NCBI RefSeq assembly: GCF_019749375.1
Contig: NZ_JACWFE010000013.1
Location: forward strand, 124,001 to 188,000
Source of the DNA: Bacillus sp. S/N-304-OC-R1
GTDB taxonomy: Bacteria; Bacillota; Bacilli; Bacillales; Cytobacillaceae
Reading direction: 5' to 3'
Length of the DNA stretch: 64,000 bases
Part shown: in pieces, positions 25,842 to 34,722 of the stretch
How the letters are laid out: each line of letters begins with the position of its first letter
Numbering within the stretch: position 1 is the first letter of the stretch
The notes under the pieces: model-generated
The model's input: the letters and a program-made list of their open reading frames with translations, nothing else
Told to the model about the DNA's origin: nothing
Database searches by the model: none
Made by a program: the position numbers and the translations under genes

Positions 25842-25917
25842 ATCATACTCCCCCAATCAATGTATGATAATATGTATGAGTAAACTCAATCGGAATAGAA
25901 CAGGAGTGACTGTATTC

Positions 25918-26469
25918 ATGAGTCGCCTAGAAGAAAAGACACTTAATATAGAAAAGATATTTACAGGAAAGGTCATAAGCCTTCAAGTAGAAGATGTAGA
26001 GCTTCCAAATGGAAATAAGTCTAAGCGAGAAGTAGTAAAGCATCCTGGAGCAGTTGCAGTTCTTGCCCTAACAGACGATGGAAAAATTGTAATGGTTGAG
26101 CAGTACCGAAAAGCATTAGAAAAAACGATTGTAGAAATCCCGGCTGGCAAGCTAGAAGCAGGAGAAGATCCTAAGGATTGTGCAATGAGAGAGCTTGAGG
26201 AAGAAACGGGCTATGGCTGTGAAGAGATGGAATGGCTCATCTCCTTTTACACATCGCCAGGATTTGCCGATGAAATTATCCATTTATATATCGCAAAAGG
26301 CATTAAAAAGAAGGAGAACGCAGCATCACCAGATGAAGATGAATTTGTTAACCTGCTTGAGCTGACATTAGAAGAGGCAGAGCAATATATAAAGGATCAA
26401 AAAATCTATGATGCGAAAACGGCATTTGCTGTTCAATATTTGCAGCTGCAAAAGGTGATGAAAAAGTAG
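25918..26469 (+). CDS. nudF: ADP-ribose pyrophosphatase (Nudix)
   Basis: Hydrolyses ADP-ribose to AMP and ribose 5-phosphate. The 183-residue protein has the full Nudix box at about 78-99 with RELEEETGYG, preceded by IVEIPAGKLE and followed by SFYTSPGFADEIIHLY, all typical of NudF. The ATG at 25918 follows AGGAGTG and matches the B. subtilis start (MKSLEEKT-like); upstream in-frame starts lack sites. Its stop is one base before the endonuclease Q gene, so the two are almost certainly co-translated. Confidence 0.93.
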   Translation: MSRLEEKTLNIEKIFTGKVISLQVEDVELPNGNKSKREVVKHPGAVAVLALTDDGKIVMVEQYRKALEKTIVEIPAGKLEAGEDPKDCAMRELEEETGYGCEEMEWLISFYTSPGFADEIIHLYIAKGIKKKENAASPDEDEFVNLLELTLEEAEQYIKDQKIYDAKTAFAVQYLQLQKVMKK

Positions 26470-26470
26470 C

Positions 26471-27634
26471 ATGAGAGATTATTATTCAGATTTGCATATT
26501 CATATTGGAAGAACAATGACAGGCAAGCCGGTTAAAATTACTGGAGCTAAATCACTTACGTTTACCAACATTATTGAACACGCGCGAAATGAAAAAGGTT
26601 TAAATATGATTGGAATCATTGATTGTCATTCACCAGAGGTTATTCTCGAAATCGCTCAGCTTATGGAAACTGGCGATGTAATTGAGCATCCAGAGGGCGG
26701 TTTACAATTCGGTGATTTAACGATTATTCCAGGCTCTGAGCTCGAAATATATGATGAACTCTGTCAAGGACCGATTCATGTCTTATGCTATTTTCCGACT
26801 TTATCGATTATGAAGGAATTCTCATCGTGGCTTTCAGATCATCTCAAAAATATTACTCTCAGCTCCCAGCGAATTTATGCTTCAGGGCGTGAATTACAAT
26901 CAAAAGTAAAGGAGTTGGGAGGATTATTTATACCAGCTCATGTGTTTACTCCTTTTAAGAGTCTATACGGAAAAGGTGTTCATAAATCATTAGAGGAAGT
27001 ATTTGATAAAAATCTGATTGATGGTATTGAACTTGGATTAAGCGCAGATACGGCAATGGCTGATCAAATTGGAGAGCTTCATAATTATTCGTTTCTCACG
27101 AATTCTGATGCTCATTCCTTAAAGAAAATTGCAAGGGAATATCATGTTCTTCATATGGAAGAGCCTTCATTTCTTGAATTAGAGAAAGCCTTGAAAAATA
27201 AAGAAGGACGAAAAATTACAGCTAATTATGGACTTGATCCGCTGCTTGGGAAATATCATCAAACAGTTTGTTCAGAATGCTTTGCCTCGTTTGATCCTGA
27301 ACTGCACGAATGCAAAGAGTGTGGCAGTCTTAAATATATTAAAGGAGTAGCGGATAGAATTTCGGAATTAAAAACAGCTCACGAATCACCTCAGGGTCGT
27401 CCTCCTTATATACATCAAGTCCCGCTTGAATTTATTCCGGGGCTTGGACCAAAAATGCTTCAAAAGCTATTGGATCACTTTGGTACTGAGATGGCCATAT
27501 TGCATAAAGTTCCTTTAGAAAAGCTCTCTGAAACTATTCCAGCTAAAATCGCTGAGCTTATTGTAAAGGCTCGCGATGGAAAATTGAGTTTGGCTGCAGG
27601 TGGCGGCGGAAAATACGGTAAAATCGCTGATTAA
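26471..27634 (+). CDS. endonuclease Q homologue (PHP domain, zinc ribbon, HhH)
   Basis: A 387-residue PHP-domain protein. The N-terminal metal motif DLHIHIGR (about 6-13), IIDCHSPE near 50, IPAHVFTP near 156 and NSDAHS near 216 form the PHP active site. A four-Cys zinc ribbon (CSEC...CKEC) lies near 265-283, and a helix-hairpin-helix FIPGLGPKMLQKLLDHFG near 319-336. This is the architecture of endonuclease Q, which cuts 5' of deaminated bases and abasic sites and is known mainly from archaea and some Bacillales. No start ambiguity; the gene begins one base after nudF. Confidence 0.85.
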   Translation: MRDYYSDLHIHIGRTMTGKPVKITGAKSLTFTNIIEHARNEKGLNMIGIIDCHSPEVILEIAQLMETGDVIEHPEGGLQFGDLTIIPGSELEIYDELCQGPIHVLCYFPTLSIMKEFSSWLSDHLKNITLSSQRIYASGRELQSKVKELGGLFIPAHVFTPFKSLYGKGVHKSLEEVFDKNLIDGIELGLSADTAMADQIGELHNYSFLTNSDAHSLKKIAREYHVLHMEEPSFLELEKALKNKEGRKITANYGLDPLLGKYHQTVCSECFASFDPELHECKECGSLKYIKGVADRISELKTAHESPQGRPPYIHQVPLEFIPGLGPKMLQKLLDHFGTEMAILHKVPLEKLSETIPAKIAELIVKARDGKLSLAAGGGGKYGKIAD

Positions 27635-27645
27635 TCCAAATAACT

Positions 27646-27684
27646 AGAGAAAAGACTGACAAACATGTTCAGTCTTTTTCTCAT
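27646..27684. terminator. terminator after the endonuclease Q gene
   Basis: GAGAAAAGACTGA and TCAGTCTTTTTCTC arms around a 9-base loop; also usable by the convergent acetyltransferase gene. Confidence 0.85.
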
Positions 27685-27689
27685 GTCAA

Positions 27690-28261
27690 TTAATTCTCTT
27701 TCCGCCGCACTTTTGCAAACACACAGGTATCTCGCAGTTCTTTCCCATCAGTACTTAAATCATCATTAACTAAAATCCCCTCTATATGAAACCCTAATTT
27801 TTCCGGGATTTTTCTGCTGTTAACATTTTTTGGATCGCAACGAATTTCGATGCGGTTTGCTTCAAAATGATTAAACGTAAAATCGATTAAAGCAGTGACG
27901 GCTTCTGTTATATAGCCTTTCTTTTGCTGGCGAGAGTCGCACCAGTACCCGATTTCAAACTTGCGGATTTTCCAATTCATTCTGTGAAGACCAGTAGAGC
28001 CTATAAACTGATCATCCTCTTTTCGAAAAATATGAATCCGGAAATCCTCCCTTAATAAGAACTTAGCATGGGACTGACGAATGTTCGCTTCCACATCATC
28101 AATACTTTGCTCAATATTTGCAAAAGGAAGCCATGGCTTTAAATCCTCGATTGAGGCTTGATCGAGTCATAAACGAACTTACTGTCACCAGGCATACAAA
28201 TCCGCAAATAAAGTCTTTCGGTTTCAATTCTGTCTGGAAAATTTATCAATATTGGATTCAT
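27690..28261 (-). pseudogene. GNAT acetyltransferase (RimJ/RimL type) with a frameshift
   Basis: The region encodes a RimJ/RimL-like N-acetyltransferase in two frames. From an ATG at 28261 with an AAAGGAGG site, the frame reads RIETERLYLRI and then VYDSI, but hits a stop near 28146. The expected continuation (SIEDLKPWLPFA and the whole acetyl-CoA-binding half, including GLHRMNW, EIGYW and KKGYITEAVTALIDFTF) is in the next frame. One lost base near 28157-28162 restores a single frame of about 190 residues. The 134-residue downstream ORF alone would lack the first strand and helix of the fold. A sequencing error would give the same picture. Confidence 0.8.
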
Positions 28262-28359
28262 CTCAAATGTTCCTCCTTTTACTAATTTTGACTATTATAA
28301 TTCAAATTATCAAAAAATCAACTAAGTTTTTCTATTAACTTATAATCTATTAATTTTTG

Positions 28360-28387
28360 TCATATGAGTAAGGAACAAGCATACAAT
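28360..28387 (+). promoter_or_regulatory. sigma-E type promoter of spoIIM
   Basis: TCATATG (28360-28366) and CATACAAT (28380-28387) with 13 bp between fit the mother-cell sigma-E pattern (ATA-type -35, CATAnnnT -10). spoIIM is a sigma-E gene in B. subtilis. Confidence 0.75.
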
Positions 28388-28419
28388 TTAGTAACAGAAT
28401 GATTGCAGGAGGAAGAGCA

Positions 28420-29058
28420 ATGAGAAAAAAAATATACCAGAACATCGCCGCAAACCATTTTCGCGAGCATTCCTCGATCTATTTATTTGTGACTGTTTTA
28501 TTTCTGATGGGGGTTATCTTTGGAGCTGTAGTAGTAAATAGTTTAAGCTTTACACAAAAAGAAGATTTATTTTACTACCTTTCACAATTTTTTGGCCAAG
28601 TATCAAGTGATGAAGTGGCAACAGCTAATGATTTATTCAGACAAAGCTTTTTTCATAACATAAAGTTTATTGGTTTTATGTGTATTTTAGGTATTTCAAT
28701 CATCGGTTTGCCTATTATTCTTATTTTGTTATTTATGAAAGGGATGGTTGTAGGGTTTACAGTTGGATTTTTAGTAAATCAAATGGGCTGGAATGGCTTC
28801 TTACTTTCCTTCGTTTCTGTGCTGCCGCAAAATTTGATTATAATTCCCATCTTTATTATCTCAGCAACGCTAGCCGTCTCTTTTTCGTTAAAAATGATTA
28901 GCAGGCAGTTTATGAAAAAAGTAGGTCCGCCGATTATGCCTTTGTTCGGAAGATATGTAATTTCGTTTGTTTTTTCGCTACTATTCATAGGTGTTGCAGC
29001 AGGCATTGAGGCATTTTTATCACCTATCTTAATGAAAACGGTAATAAATTCGTTCTAA
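28420..29058 (+). CDS. spoIIM: stage II sporulation protein M
   Basis: Membrane component of the SpoIID-SpoIIM-SpoIIP machine that drives septal peptidoglycan thinning and engulfment in the mother cell. The 212-residue protein has five hydrophobic segments, starting with a helix at about 20-42 and with the LPQNLIIIPIFIISA stretch conserved in the family. The ATG at 28420 follows AGGAGG; the codon at 28399 has no site. A sigma-E promoter lies 33 bp upstream. Its place before fur and xerD agrees with B. subtilis. Confidence 0.93.
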   Translation: MRKKIYQNIAANHFREHSSIYLFVTVLFLMGVIFGAVVVNSLSFTQKEDLFYYLSQFFGQVSSDEVATANDLFRQSFFHNIKFIGFMCILGISIIGLPIILILLFMKGMVVGFTVGFLVNQMGWNGFLLSFVSVLPQNLIIIPIFIISATLAVSFSLKMISRQFMKKVGPPIMPLFGRYVISFVFSLLFIGVAAGIEAFLSPILMKTVINSF

Positions 29059-29123
29059 CGGATTAAAATGTATTGATTATTATTAAATAATCAATATAAA
29101 TACTTAATTATAATAATTTTATT

Positions 29124-29151
29124 TTGAATCTACTCCTCAATCTGCTATAAT
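29124..29151 (+). promoter_or_regulatory. sigma-A promoter of fur
   Basis: TTGAAT (29124-29129) and TATAAT (29146-29151) separated by 16 bp, 34 bp before the fur start codon. The preceding 60 bp are very AT-rich (TTAATTATAATAATT-like) and could hold a PerR- or Fur-type site, but none is clear. Confidence 0.7.
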
Positions 29152-29184
29152 GAGAATGTGTAAGTGGGCGAGGAGGACTTCGGA

Positions 29185-29652
29185 ATGGAAAGCAGAATCG
29201 ATAGAATTAAGAAGCAGTTGCATTCATCTAGCTATAAATTGACGCCTCAGCGCGAAGCAACCGTTCGCGTATTATTAGAACACGAAGAGGATCATTTAAG
29301 TGCAGAAGATGTCTACCTCCTAGTTAAAGAAAAATCGCCTGAGATAGGCTTAGCAACTGTATATAGAACACTTGAATTGCTAACAGAATTAAAAATTGTC
29401 GATAAAATCAACTTTGGTGATGGGGTATCTCGCTATGATCTTCGCCAAGAAGGGGCGGCACATTTCCATCATCATTTAGTTTGTATTGAATGTGGAGCAG
29501 TTGATGAAATTCAGGAAGATTTGCTCGAGGATGTTGAAGAAGTAGTAGAACGAAGATGGAACTTTAAAATTAAAGATCATCGTCTAACCTTCCATGGAAT
29601 TTGCTATCGCTGTCACGATAAAGTAACAGAAGAAGAAAATAATAATGAATAA
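29185..29652 (+). CDS. fur: ferric uptake regulator Fur
   Basis: Iron-sensing repressor of uptake genes. The 155-residue protein begins ESRIDRIKKQLHSSSYKLTPQRE like B. subtilis Fur and shows the winged helix, the metal-site stretch AHFHHHLVC, and two CxxC pairs (CIEC, CYRC) for structural zinc. I start at the ATG at 29185, with GAGGAGG upstream; the in-frame GTG at 29164 is part of the leader. The gene has its own promoter and terminator. A plausible target site for it is seen at 61435 between fer and ypbB. Confidence 0.96.
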   Translation: MESRIDRIKKQLHSSSYKLTPQREATVRVLLEHEEDHLSAEDVYLLVKEKSPEIGLATVYRTLELLTELKIVDKINFGDGVSRYDLRQEGAAHFHHHLVCIECGAVDEIQEDLLEDVEEVVERRWNFKIKDHRLTFHGICYRCHDKVTEEENNNE

Positions 29653-29654
29653 AT

Positions 29655-29697
29655 AAAAGGAGGATCATTCAGAGCTATCTGAGTCATCCTCCTTTTC
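29655..29697 (+). terminator. terminator after fur
   Basis: AAAAGGAGGAT and ATCCTCCTTTT enclosing an inner CAGA/TCTG stem. Confidence 0.9.
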
Positions 29698-29791
29698 TAT
29701 TTCAAGCATTGTCGGGTCTACTAAATTATAGGTATATTTCTTGTCCAAGTTGGCATACCCTTTACTATAAAGGTTTTGTGGGGGAAGTTAT

Positions 29792-30022
29792 ATGATATCT
29801 TGGCTAAAAATTGCATTTCAGACGATAAAAGTATTCGTGCTTTTCACGGGATGCACAATCCTTTTTTATTATGGTATTATGTGGTTAAATGAAGAGTATC
29901 AGGATTATCATCGATATGATGAGCCAAAGGGAGCAGCTGTAAAAGTTTCAGCTAGTACTAATAACAGCGGCCAATCAAACTGGTTGGATCGGTTAATTCT
30001 TTTTTATCTAAATGGGGAGTAG
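29792..30022 (+). CDS. yqzK: YqzK-like small membrane protein (DUF4227)
   Basis: A 76-residue protein with one membrane helix (about 8-29, [18 protein letters not shown]) and a polar C-terminal tail containing a YHRYDEPKG segment, as in YqzK of B. subtilis, which also sits between fur and xerD. GGGGG precedes the ATG. It lies seven bases before xerD, so they are co-transcribed. Function unknown. Confidence 0.82.
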   Translation: MISWLKIAFQTIKVFVLFTGCTILFYYGIMWLNEEYQDYHRYDEPKGAAVKVSASTNNSGQSNWLDRLILFYLNGE

Positions 30023-30029
30023 AGTCATC

Positions 30030-30923
30030 ATGGAGGACGAGCTTAAAGATTTTATTCATTATTTAATCGTTGAAAAAGGTCTCGCCAAAAATACAATTGT
30101 GTCTTATGAAAGAGACTTAAAAAGTTATACAAAATATTTAAAAAAGATTGAAAAGCTAGCATCTCTAGATGAAGTTCAGCGTACACAAATCATCCACTTT
30201 CTTGGGTCTTTAAAGGATCAGGGAAAATCATCGAAAACAATGGCAAGACATGTTGCATCCATTCGAGCTTTCCATCAATTCCTTCTTCGTGAGAAAGTTG
30301 TTGAACATGACCCTTCCGTACATATTGAATCGCCGCAAATAGAAAGATCACTGCCCAAAGTGTTAAACATGCAAGAGGTAGAAATTTTATTAAATTCGCC
30401 AAAGGCAAATGATCACTTTAGTATACGCGATAAAGCAATGCTTGAGCTTCTCTATGCTACAGGAATTCGGGTAAGTGAACTAATTGGATTAAATATGGGC
30501 GATATTCATATAACGATGGGATTTATTAGATGTGTTGGTAAGGGAAATAAGGAGCGCATTGTCCCAATTGGAAGAACAGCAGCAGCTGCTTTGAACCTCT
30601 ATTTACAAGAGGGAAGAAAGCGTTTTGTCTCAAAAAAATATCAGGATGAAGCCTTTTTCTTGAATCATCATGGAAAACGCTTAACAAGGCAAGGCTTTTG
30701 GAAAATATTGAAACGGCTTTCCGTAGAGGCTGGCATAGAAAAGGAATTGACCCCCCACACACTAAGGCATTCTTTTGCAACACATCTACTTGAAAATGGC
30801 GCTGATTTGCGTGCGGTTCAGGAAATGCTTGGCCATGCGGATATTTCGACAACACAAATTTATACGCATGTAACGAAAACTAGATTAAAAGATGTTTATA
30901 GCCAGTTTCATCCGAGAGCTTAA
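30030..30923 (+). CDS. xerD: site-specific tyrosine recombinase XerD (RipX)
   Basis: Partner of XerC in resolving chromosome dimers at dif. The 297-residue protein has an N-terminal SAM-like core-binding domain ([19 protein letters not shown]) and a catalytic domain with Arg in ATGIRVSEL (about 148), [10 protein letters not shown] (His about 244, Arg about 247), GHADIS (His about 270) and the nucleophile Tyr in QIYTHV (about 279). The ATG at 30030 is chosen over 30012 by comparison with B. subtilis (MEDQLKDFIH). Adjacent to yqzK. The conserved position before deoB supports XerD rather than another integrase. Confidence 0.95.
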   Translation: MEDELKDFIHYLIVEKGLAKNTIVSYERDLKSYTKYLKKIEKLASLDEVQRTQIIHFLGSLKDQGKSSKTMARHVASIRAFHQFLLREKVVEHDPSVHIESPQIERSLPKVLNMQEVEILLNSPKANDHFSIRDKAMLELLYATGIRVSELIGLNMGDIHITMGFIRCVGKGNKERIVPIGRTAAAALNLYLQEGRKRFVSKKYQDEAFFLNHHGKRLTRQGFWKILKRLSVEAGIEKELTPHTLRHSFATHLLENGADLRAVQEMLGHADISTTQIYTHVTKTRLKDVYSQFHPRA

Positions 30924-30941
30924 TATGATCATATAAGTCAG

Positions 30942-30976
30942 AAAGCTGTCATAAATAATTGACAGCTTTTTCTTTT
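30942..30976 (+). terminator. terminator after xerD
   Basis: AAAGCTGTCA and TGACAGCTTT around an 8-base loop, followed by a T run. Confidence 0.85.
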
Positions 30977-31149
30977 CTTTTATTTTCCTCTTATGTACAA
31001 TATAGATGTCAGACTTCTGACTTATTCAAATAATAATTGTGATAATCATAAATTAGAAAGGGTATTCTTTAAATAGATAGGAAAATGATCATTAAAGAAT
31101 AAGTTTCTAAATTATGAAACCGTATACATATATTCTAGGAGGAATTAAT

Positions 31150-32334
31150 ATGTCAGCTCATGCTTATAAACGAATTTTTGTCGTTGTAATGGATTCTGTT
31201 GGTATAGGGGAAGCGCCAGATGCCGAAAAATTTGGTGATAAAGGTGCGGATACTTTTGGGCATATTGCCGAAAAAATGAATGGCCTTAAAATGCCTAATA
31301 TGGCAAAGCTTGGCCTTAGCAATATTCGTGAAATTCAAGGGGTTGAAAAAGCAGAAAAGCCGCTTGCTTTCTATACTAAAATGCAGGAAGCTTCAAATGG
31401 AAAAGATACAATGACAGGACATTGGGAGATCATGGGACTAAATATTAAAACTCCATTTCAAGTATTCCCTGATGGATTTCCAGATGAATTAATTTCCGAG
31501 CTTGAGTCTCGTACGGGGAGAAAGGTAATTGGAAATATACCTGCAAGCGGTACAGAAATTATTGTAGAACTTGGCGAAGAGCATATGAAGACAGGGGCTC
31601 TTATTGTCTATACATCAGCGGACTCGGTTCTGCAAATAGCTGCACACGAAAATATTATTCCTATTGAAGAGCAATACCGTATTTGCAAAATTGCCCGTGA
31701 ATTAACTTTGAATGAAAAGTATATGGTCGGCCGTGTTATCGCTAGACCTTTTATTGGTGAACCAGGTAATTTCACAAGAACTTCTAATCGCCATGACTAT
31801 GCCTTAAAGCCATTTAATCGCACCGTTATGTCTGAATTAAAGGATTCAGGTTTTGATGTGATTGCCATTGGAAAGATCTCTGATATTTTTGATGGCGAAG
31901 GTGTAACAGAATCTCTGAGAACAGTATCTAATATGGACGGAATGGATAAGTTATTGCAATCATTTGATATGGACTTCACTGGATTAAGCTTCCTAAATCT
32001 AGTCGATTTTGATGCACTTTATGGACATCGCCGTGATCCAATCGGCTATGGGAAAGCGCTAGAAGAATATGATGCCCGTCTTCCTGAAGTATTTGCTAAG
32101 ATGCAGGAAGATGACTTATTAATTATTACCGCCGATCATGGGAATGACCCGGTTCATCATGGTACAGATCATACAAGGGAGTATGTGCCTCTCTTAATTT
32201 ACGCGAAAAATATGAAAGAAGGAAAAGAGCTTCCAATTAGAGAAACCTTTGCAGACATTGGCGCAACCGTTGCGGAGAATTTCCAAGTAAAAATGCCTGC
32301 ATACGGAAAAAGTTTCTTAACGGAAATAAAATAG
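31150..32334 (+). CDS. deoB: phosphopentomutase
   Basis: Converts ribose 1-phosphate or deoxyribose 1-phosphate to the 5-phosphate. The 394-residue alkaline-phosphatase-fold protein has the metal and phospho-acceptor motifs [12 protein letters not shown] near residue 14, [13 protein letters not shown] near 86 with the phosphorylated Thr, and [19 protein letters not shown] near 328. The ATG at 31150 follows AGGAGG; the start at 31114 lacks a site. First gene of a nucleoside-salvage operon with pupG (14 bp) and pdp. A 10-bp inverted repeat lies in its leader. Confidence 0.95.
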   Translation: MSAHAYKRIFVVVMDSVGIGEAPDAEKFGDKGADTFGHIAEKMNGLKMPNMAKLGLSNIREIQGVEKAEKPLAFYTKMQEASNGKDTMTGHWEIMGLNIKTPFQVFPDGFPDELISELESRTGRKVIGNIPASGTEIIVELGEEHMKTGALIVYTSADSVLQIAAHENIIPIEEQYRICKIARELTLNEKYMVGRVIARPFIGEPGNFTRTSNRHDYALKPFNRTVMSELKDSGFDVIAIGKISDIFDGEGVTESLRTVSNMDGMDKLLQSFDMDFTGLSFLNLVDFDALYGHRRDPIGYGKALEEYDARLPEVFAKMQEDDLLIITADHGNDPVHHGTDHTREYVPLLIYAKNMKEGKELPIRETFADIGATVAENFQVKMPAYGKSFLTEIK

Positions 32335-32348
32335 GGGGAAGAGTTACA

Positions 32349-33173
32349 ATGGATTATCAAAAAATTCAACAGGCTGCTCAATTTTTACAAGAGAAATATA
32401 AACAGCAGCCGGTCATTGGCTTAATTCTTGGTTCTGGATTAGGAGTATTAGGGGATGAGGTAGAGGAAGCAGTAAAAATTCCTTATAATGAAATTCCTAA
32501 TTTTCCGGTTTCCACAGTCGAGGGGCATGCGGGGAATCTTGTCTTCGGATTACTAAATGGAGTTCCAGTAGCTGTTATGCAAGGCCGTTTTCACTATTAT
32601 GAAGGATACAGCTTTGAAAAGGTAACATTTCCAATACGTGTTATGAAAGAGCTTGGTATCAGGCAGCTCATAGTTACGAATGCGGCTGGAGGTGTAAATG
32701 AACATTTTTCACCTGGTGATTTAATGCTCATTTCAGATCACATTAATAATATGGGAAGTAATCCATTAATAGGTCCAAATGATGCTCGTCTTGGTGTTCG
32801 CTTTCCTGATATGTCTGAAGCATACTCTGCTGAGCTTCGTATCGTTGCAAAGAAAATTGCAGCAAAGTTAAATATCCCGATTCAAGAAGGGGTATATGTT
32901 GGGAATACAGGTCCAACTTATGAAACACCCGCCGAGGTTCGCATGCTCCGGACCATTGGCGGGGATGCTGTCGGAATGTCTACAGTTCCAGAGGTTATTG
33001 TTGCTAGACATGCAGGTATGAAGGTGCTTGGGATTTCATGTATTTCTAATATGGCAGCGGGGATATTAGATCAGCCTTTAAACCATGAAGAGGTTATCGA
33101 AACAACAGAGAAGGTAAAAGCTCATTTTCTTTCATATGTTAAAGAAATTGTTGCAGAGATAGGGTCAGAGTAA
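32349..33173 (+). CDS. pupG: purine nucleoside phosphorylase I
   Basis: Phosphorolyses guanosine and inosine to free base and ribose 1-phosphate. The 274-residue trimeric-type enzyme shows LILGSGLGVLGDEV near residue 25, VEGHAGNLVFG near 58 (phosphate/purine site) and VTNAAGGVN near 112, with EVIVARHAGMKVLGISCISNMAAG near 216, the PNP/MTAP signature. GGGG precedes the ATG. It lies 14 bp after deoB, which uses the sugar phosphate it makes, and before pdp. Confidence 0.94.
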   Translation: MDYQKIQQAAQFLQEKYKQQPVIGLILGSGLGVLGDEVEEAVKIPYNEIPNFPVSTVEGHAGNLVFGLLNGVPVAVMQGRFHYYEGYSFEKVTFPIRVMKELGIRQLIVTNAAGGVNEHFSPGDLMLISDHINNMGSNPLIGPNDARLGVRFPDMSEAYSAELRIVAKKIAAKLNIPIQEGVYVGNTGPTYETPAEVRMLRTIGGDAVGMSTVPEVIVARHAGMKVLGISCISNMAAGILDQPLNHEEVIETTEKVKAHFLSYVKEIVAEIGSE

Positions 33174-33236
33174 TGTTATTGCTTAAGCAAGCTTTGTCAG
33201 CAAGGCAGAAATCTAGAAACGGATCGGTGATTGACA

Positions 33237-34541
33237 ATGAGAATGGTTGATATTATTGAACAAAAGCGGGACGGAAAAGAGCTGACTTCAGAAGAAATCC
33301 AATTTTTTATAAAAGGATACACAGACGGTTCCATCCCTGACTACCAGGCAAGTGCTCTAATGATGGCTATTTATTTCCAGGGGATGACGGAAAAAGAGAG
33401 AGCAGATTTAACAATGGCCATGGTTCAATCCGGGGATCAAATTGATTTATCAAAAATAGAAGGCATAAAAGTAGATAAGCACTCAACTGGCGGTGTTGGC
33501 GATACAACGACACTTGTATTAGGACCATTAGTAGCTGCTGTTGGAGTTCCAGTTGCAAAAATGTCTGGCCGCGGACTCGGGCATACTGGTGGAACAATTG
33601 ATAAGCTTGAATCAGTTGACGGATTTCATGTTGAAATCGAAAATGAAGAGTTTATAAATCTAGTGAATAAGAATAAACTTGCAGTGATTGGGCAAAGCGG
33701 AAATCTAACACCTGCAGATAAAAAGCTGTATGCCCTTCGTGATGTTACGGCAACGGTAGAAAGTATTCCTCTTATTGCTGGTTCAATTATGAGTAAGAAA
33801 ATCGCTGCCGGAGCAGATGCTATTGTTCTCGACGTTAAGACAGGTGCTGGAGCTTTTATGAAAACACTTGACGATTCACGGGAACTGGCCAGTGCGATGG
33901 TTCGCATAGGAAATAATGTAGGCAGAAGAACGATGGCAGTTATTTCAGATATGAGCCAGCCGCTTGGTTTTGCGATCGGAAATGCCCTAGAAGTAAAAGA
34001 AGCTATTGATACGCTAAAGGGTGAGGGTCCTGGTGACTTAACAGAACTTTGCTTAACTCTAGGCAGTCACATGGTTTATTTAGCGAATAAGGCAGAAAAT
34101 TTAAAAGAAGCACGTGAAAAGTTAGAAAGGGTCATAAAAGATGGAACAGCATTATCTGTCTTTAAAACCTTTTTAACATCACAAGGCGGGGATGCATCCA
34201 TTGTTGATGACCCAAGCAAGCTGCCACAGGCAAAATATAAGGTTGAACTCCATGCTAAAGATGATGGATATGTATCTGAAATGATCGCGGATGAAATTGG
34301 AACAGCAGCCATGATTCTTGGTGCTGGACGGGCAACAAAAGAATCTGTCATCGATTTGGCGGTTGGCCTCGTTCTTCGGAAAAAAATCGGAGATCCAGTC
34401 AAGAAGGATGAATCACTTGTAACGATTTATAGCAATTTTGAAAATGTTTCTGAAGTTGAAAATAAGCTTTATGAGAGTATTCGAATTTCAAATAAAGCAG
34501 TAACCCCTCCTTTATTAATTCATGGAGAGATAACGGAATAA
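33237..34541 (+). CDS. pdp: pyrimidine-nucleoside phosphorylase
   Basis: Phosphorolyses uridine, thymidine and deoxyuridine. The 434-residue protein starts [10 protein letters not shown] as in Bacillus Pdp, has the phosphate loop [12 protein letters not shown] near 81 and the family signature [18 protein letters not shown] near 106-123. The ATG at 33237 is used; a TTG two codons earlier also reads. The Shine-Dalgarno sequence is weak (GGTGAT). In B. subtilis pdp is in the dra-nupC operon, while here it completes deoB-pupG, giving one transcript for salvage of both purine and pyrimidine nucleosides. Confidence 0.94.
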   Translation: MRMVDIIEQKRDGKELTSEEIQFFIKGYTDGSIPDYQASALMMAIYFQGMTEKERADLTMAMVQSGDQIDLSKIEGIKVDKHSTGGVGDTTTLVLGPLVAAVGVPVAKMSGRGLGHTGGTIDKLESVDGFHVEIENEEFINLVNKNKLAVIGQSGNLTPADKKLYALRDVTATVESIPLIAGSIMSKKIAAGADAIVLDVKTGAGAFMKTLDDSRELASAMVRIGNNVGRRTMAVISDMSQPLGFAIGNALEVKEAIDTLKGEGPGDLTELCLTLGSHMVYLANKAENLKEAREKLERVIKDGTALSVFKTFLTSQGGDASIVDDPSKLPQAKYKVELHAKDDGYVSEMIADEIGTAAMILGAGRATKESVIDLAVGLVLRKKIGDPVKKDESLVTIYSNFENVSEVENKLYESIRISNKAVTPPLLIHGEITE

Positions 34542-34550
34542 GGTTTATCA

Positions 34551-34588
34551 GCGCCAGAGGAAGTTTTTCTTCCCTGGTGTTTTTTTGT
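34551..34588 (+). terminator. terminator after pdp
   Basis: GCGCCAGAGGAAG pairs imperfectly with CTTCCCTGGTGT, followed by seven T. Confidence 0.85.
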
Positions 34589-34664
34589 TTTCAAAGAAAA
34601 AGCTCATCAAGTTTATAAAATGTGCAATTTTCCATAAAAATATTCATTTTGTTCGCTTGTGATC

Positions 34665-34693
34665 TGTATATATTCCTTCCAAATGGAAAAGAT
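34665..34693 (+). promoter_or_regulatory. candidate sigma-F/G promoter of dacF
   Basis: TGTATA (34665-34670) and GGAAAAGAT (34685-34693) separated by 14 bp resemble the forespore sigma-F pattern (GTATA, GGnnAnAnT). dacF is expressed in the forespore in B. subtilis. Confidence 0.5.
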
Positions 34694-34722
34694 GGAGGCT
34701 ATAAAGAATGGAGGGTTATGTG

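Noticed and set aside
25859-25866. A sigma-E-like -10 (CATACATT on the minus strand) upstream of mciZ.
   Set aside because: No fitting -35 at the proper distance, and a start there would leave almost no leader before the ribosome binding site.
31031-31060. A Fur-box-like TGATAATCAT within the deoB leader.
   Set aside because: Only about 10 of 14 half-site bases match in an AT-rich region; one half-site is poor, and the gene function does not suggest iron control.
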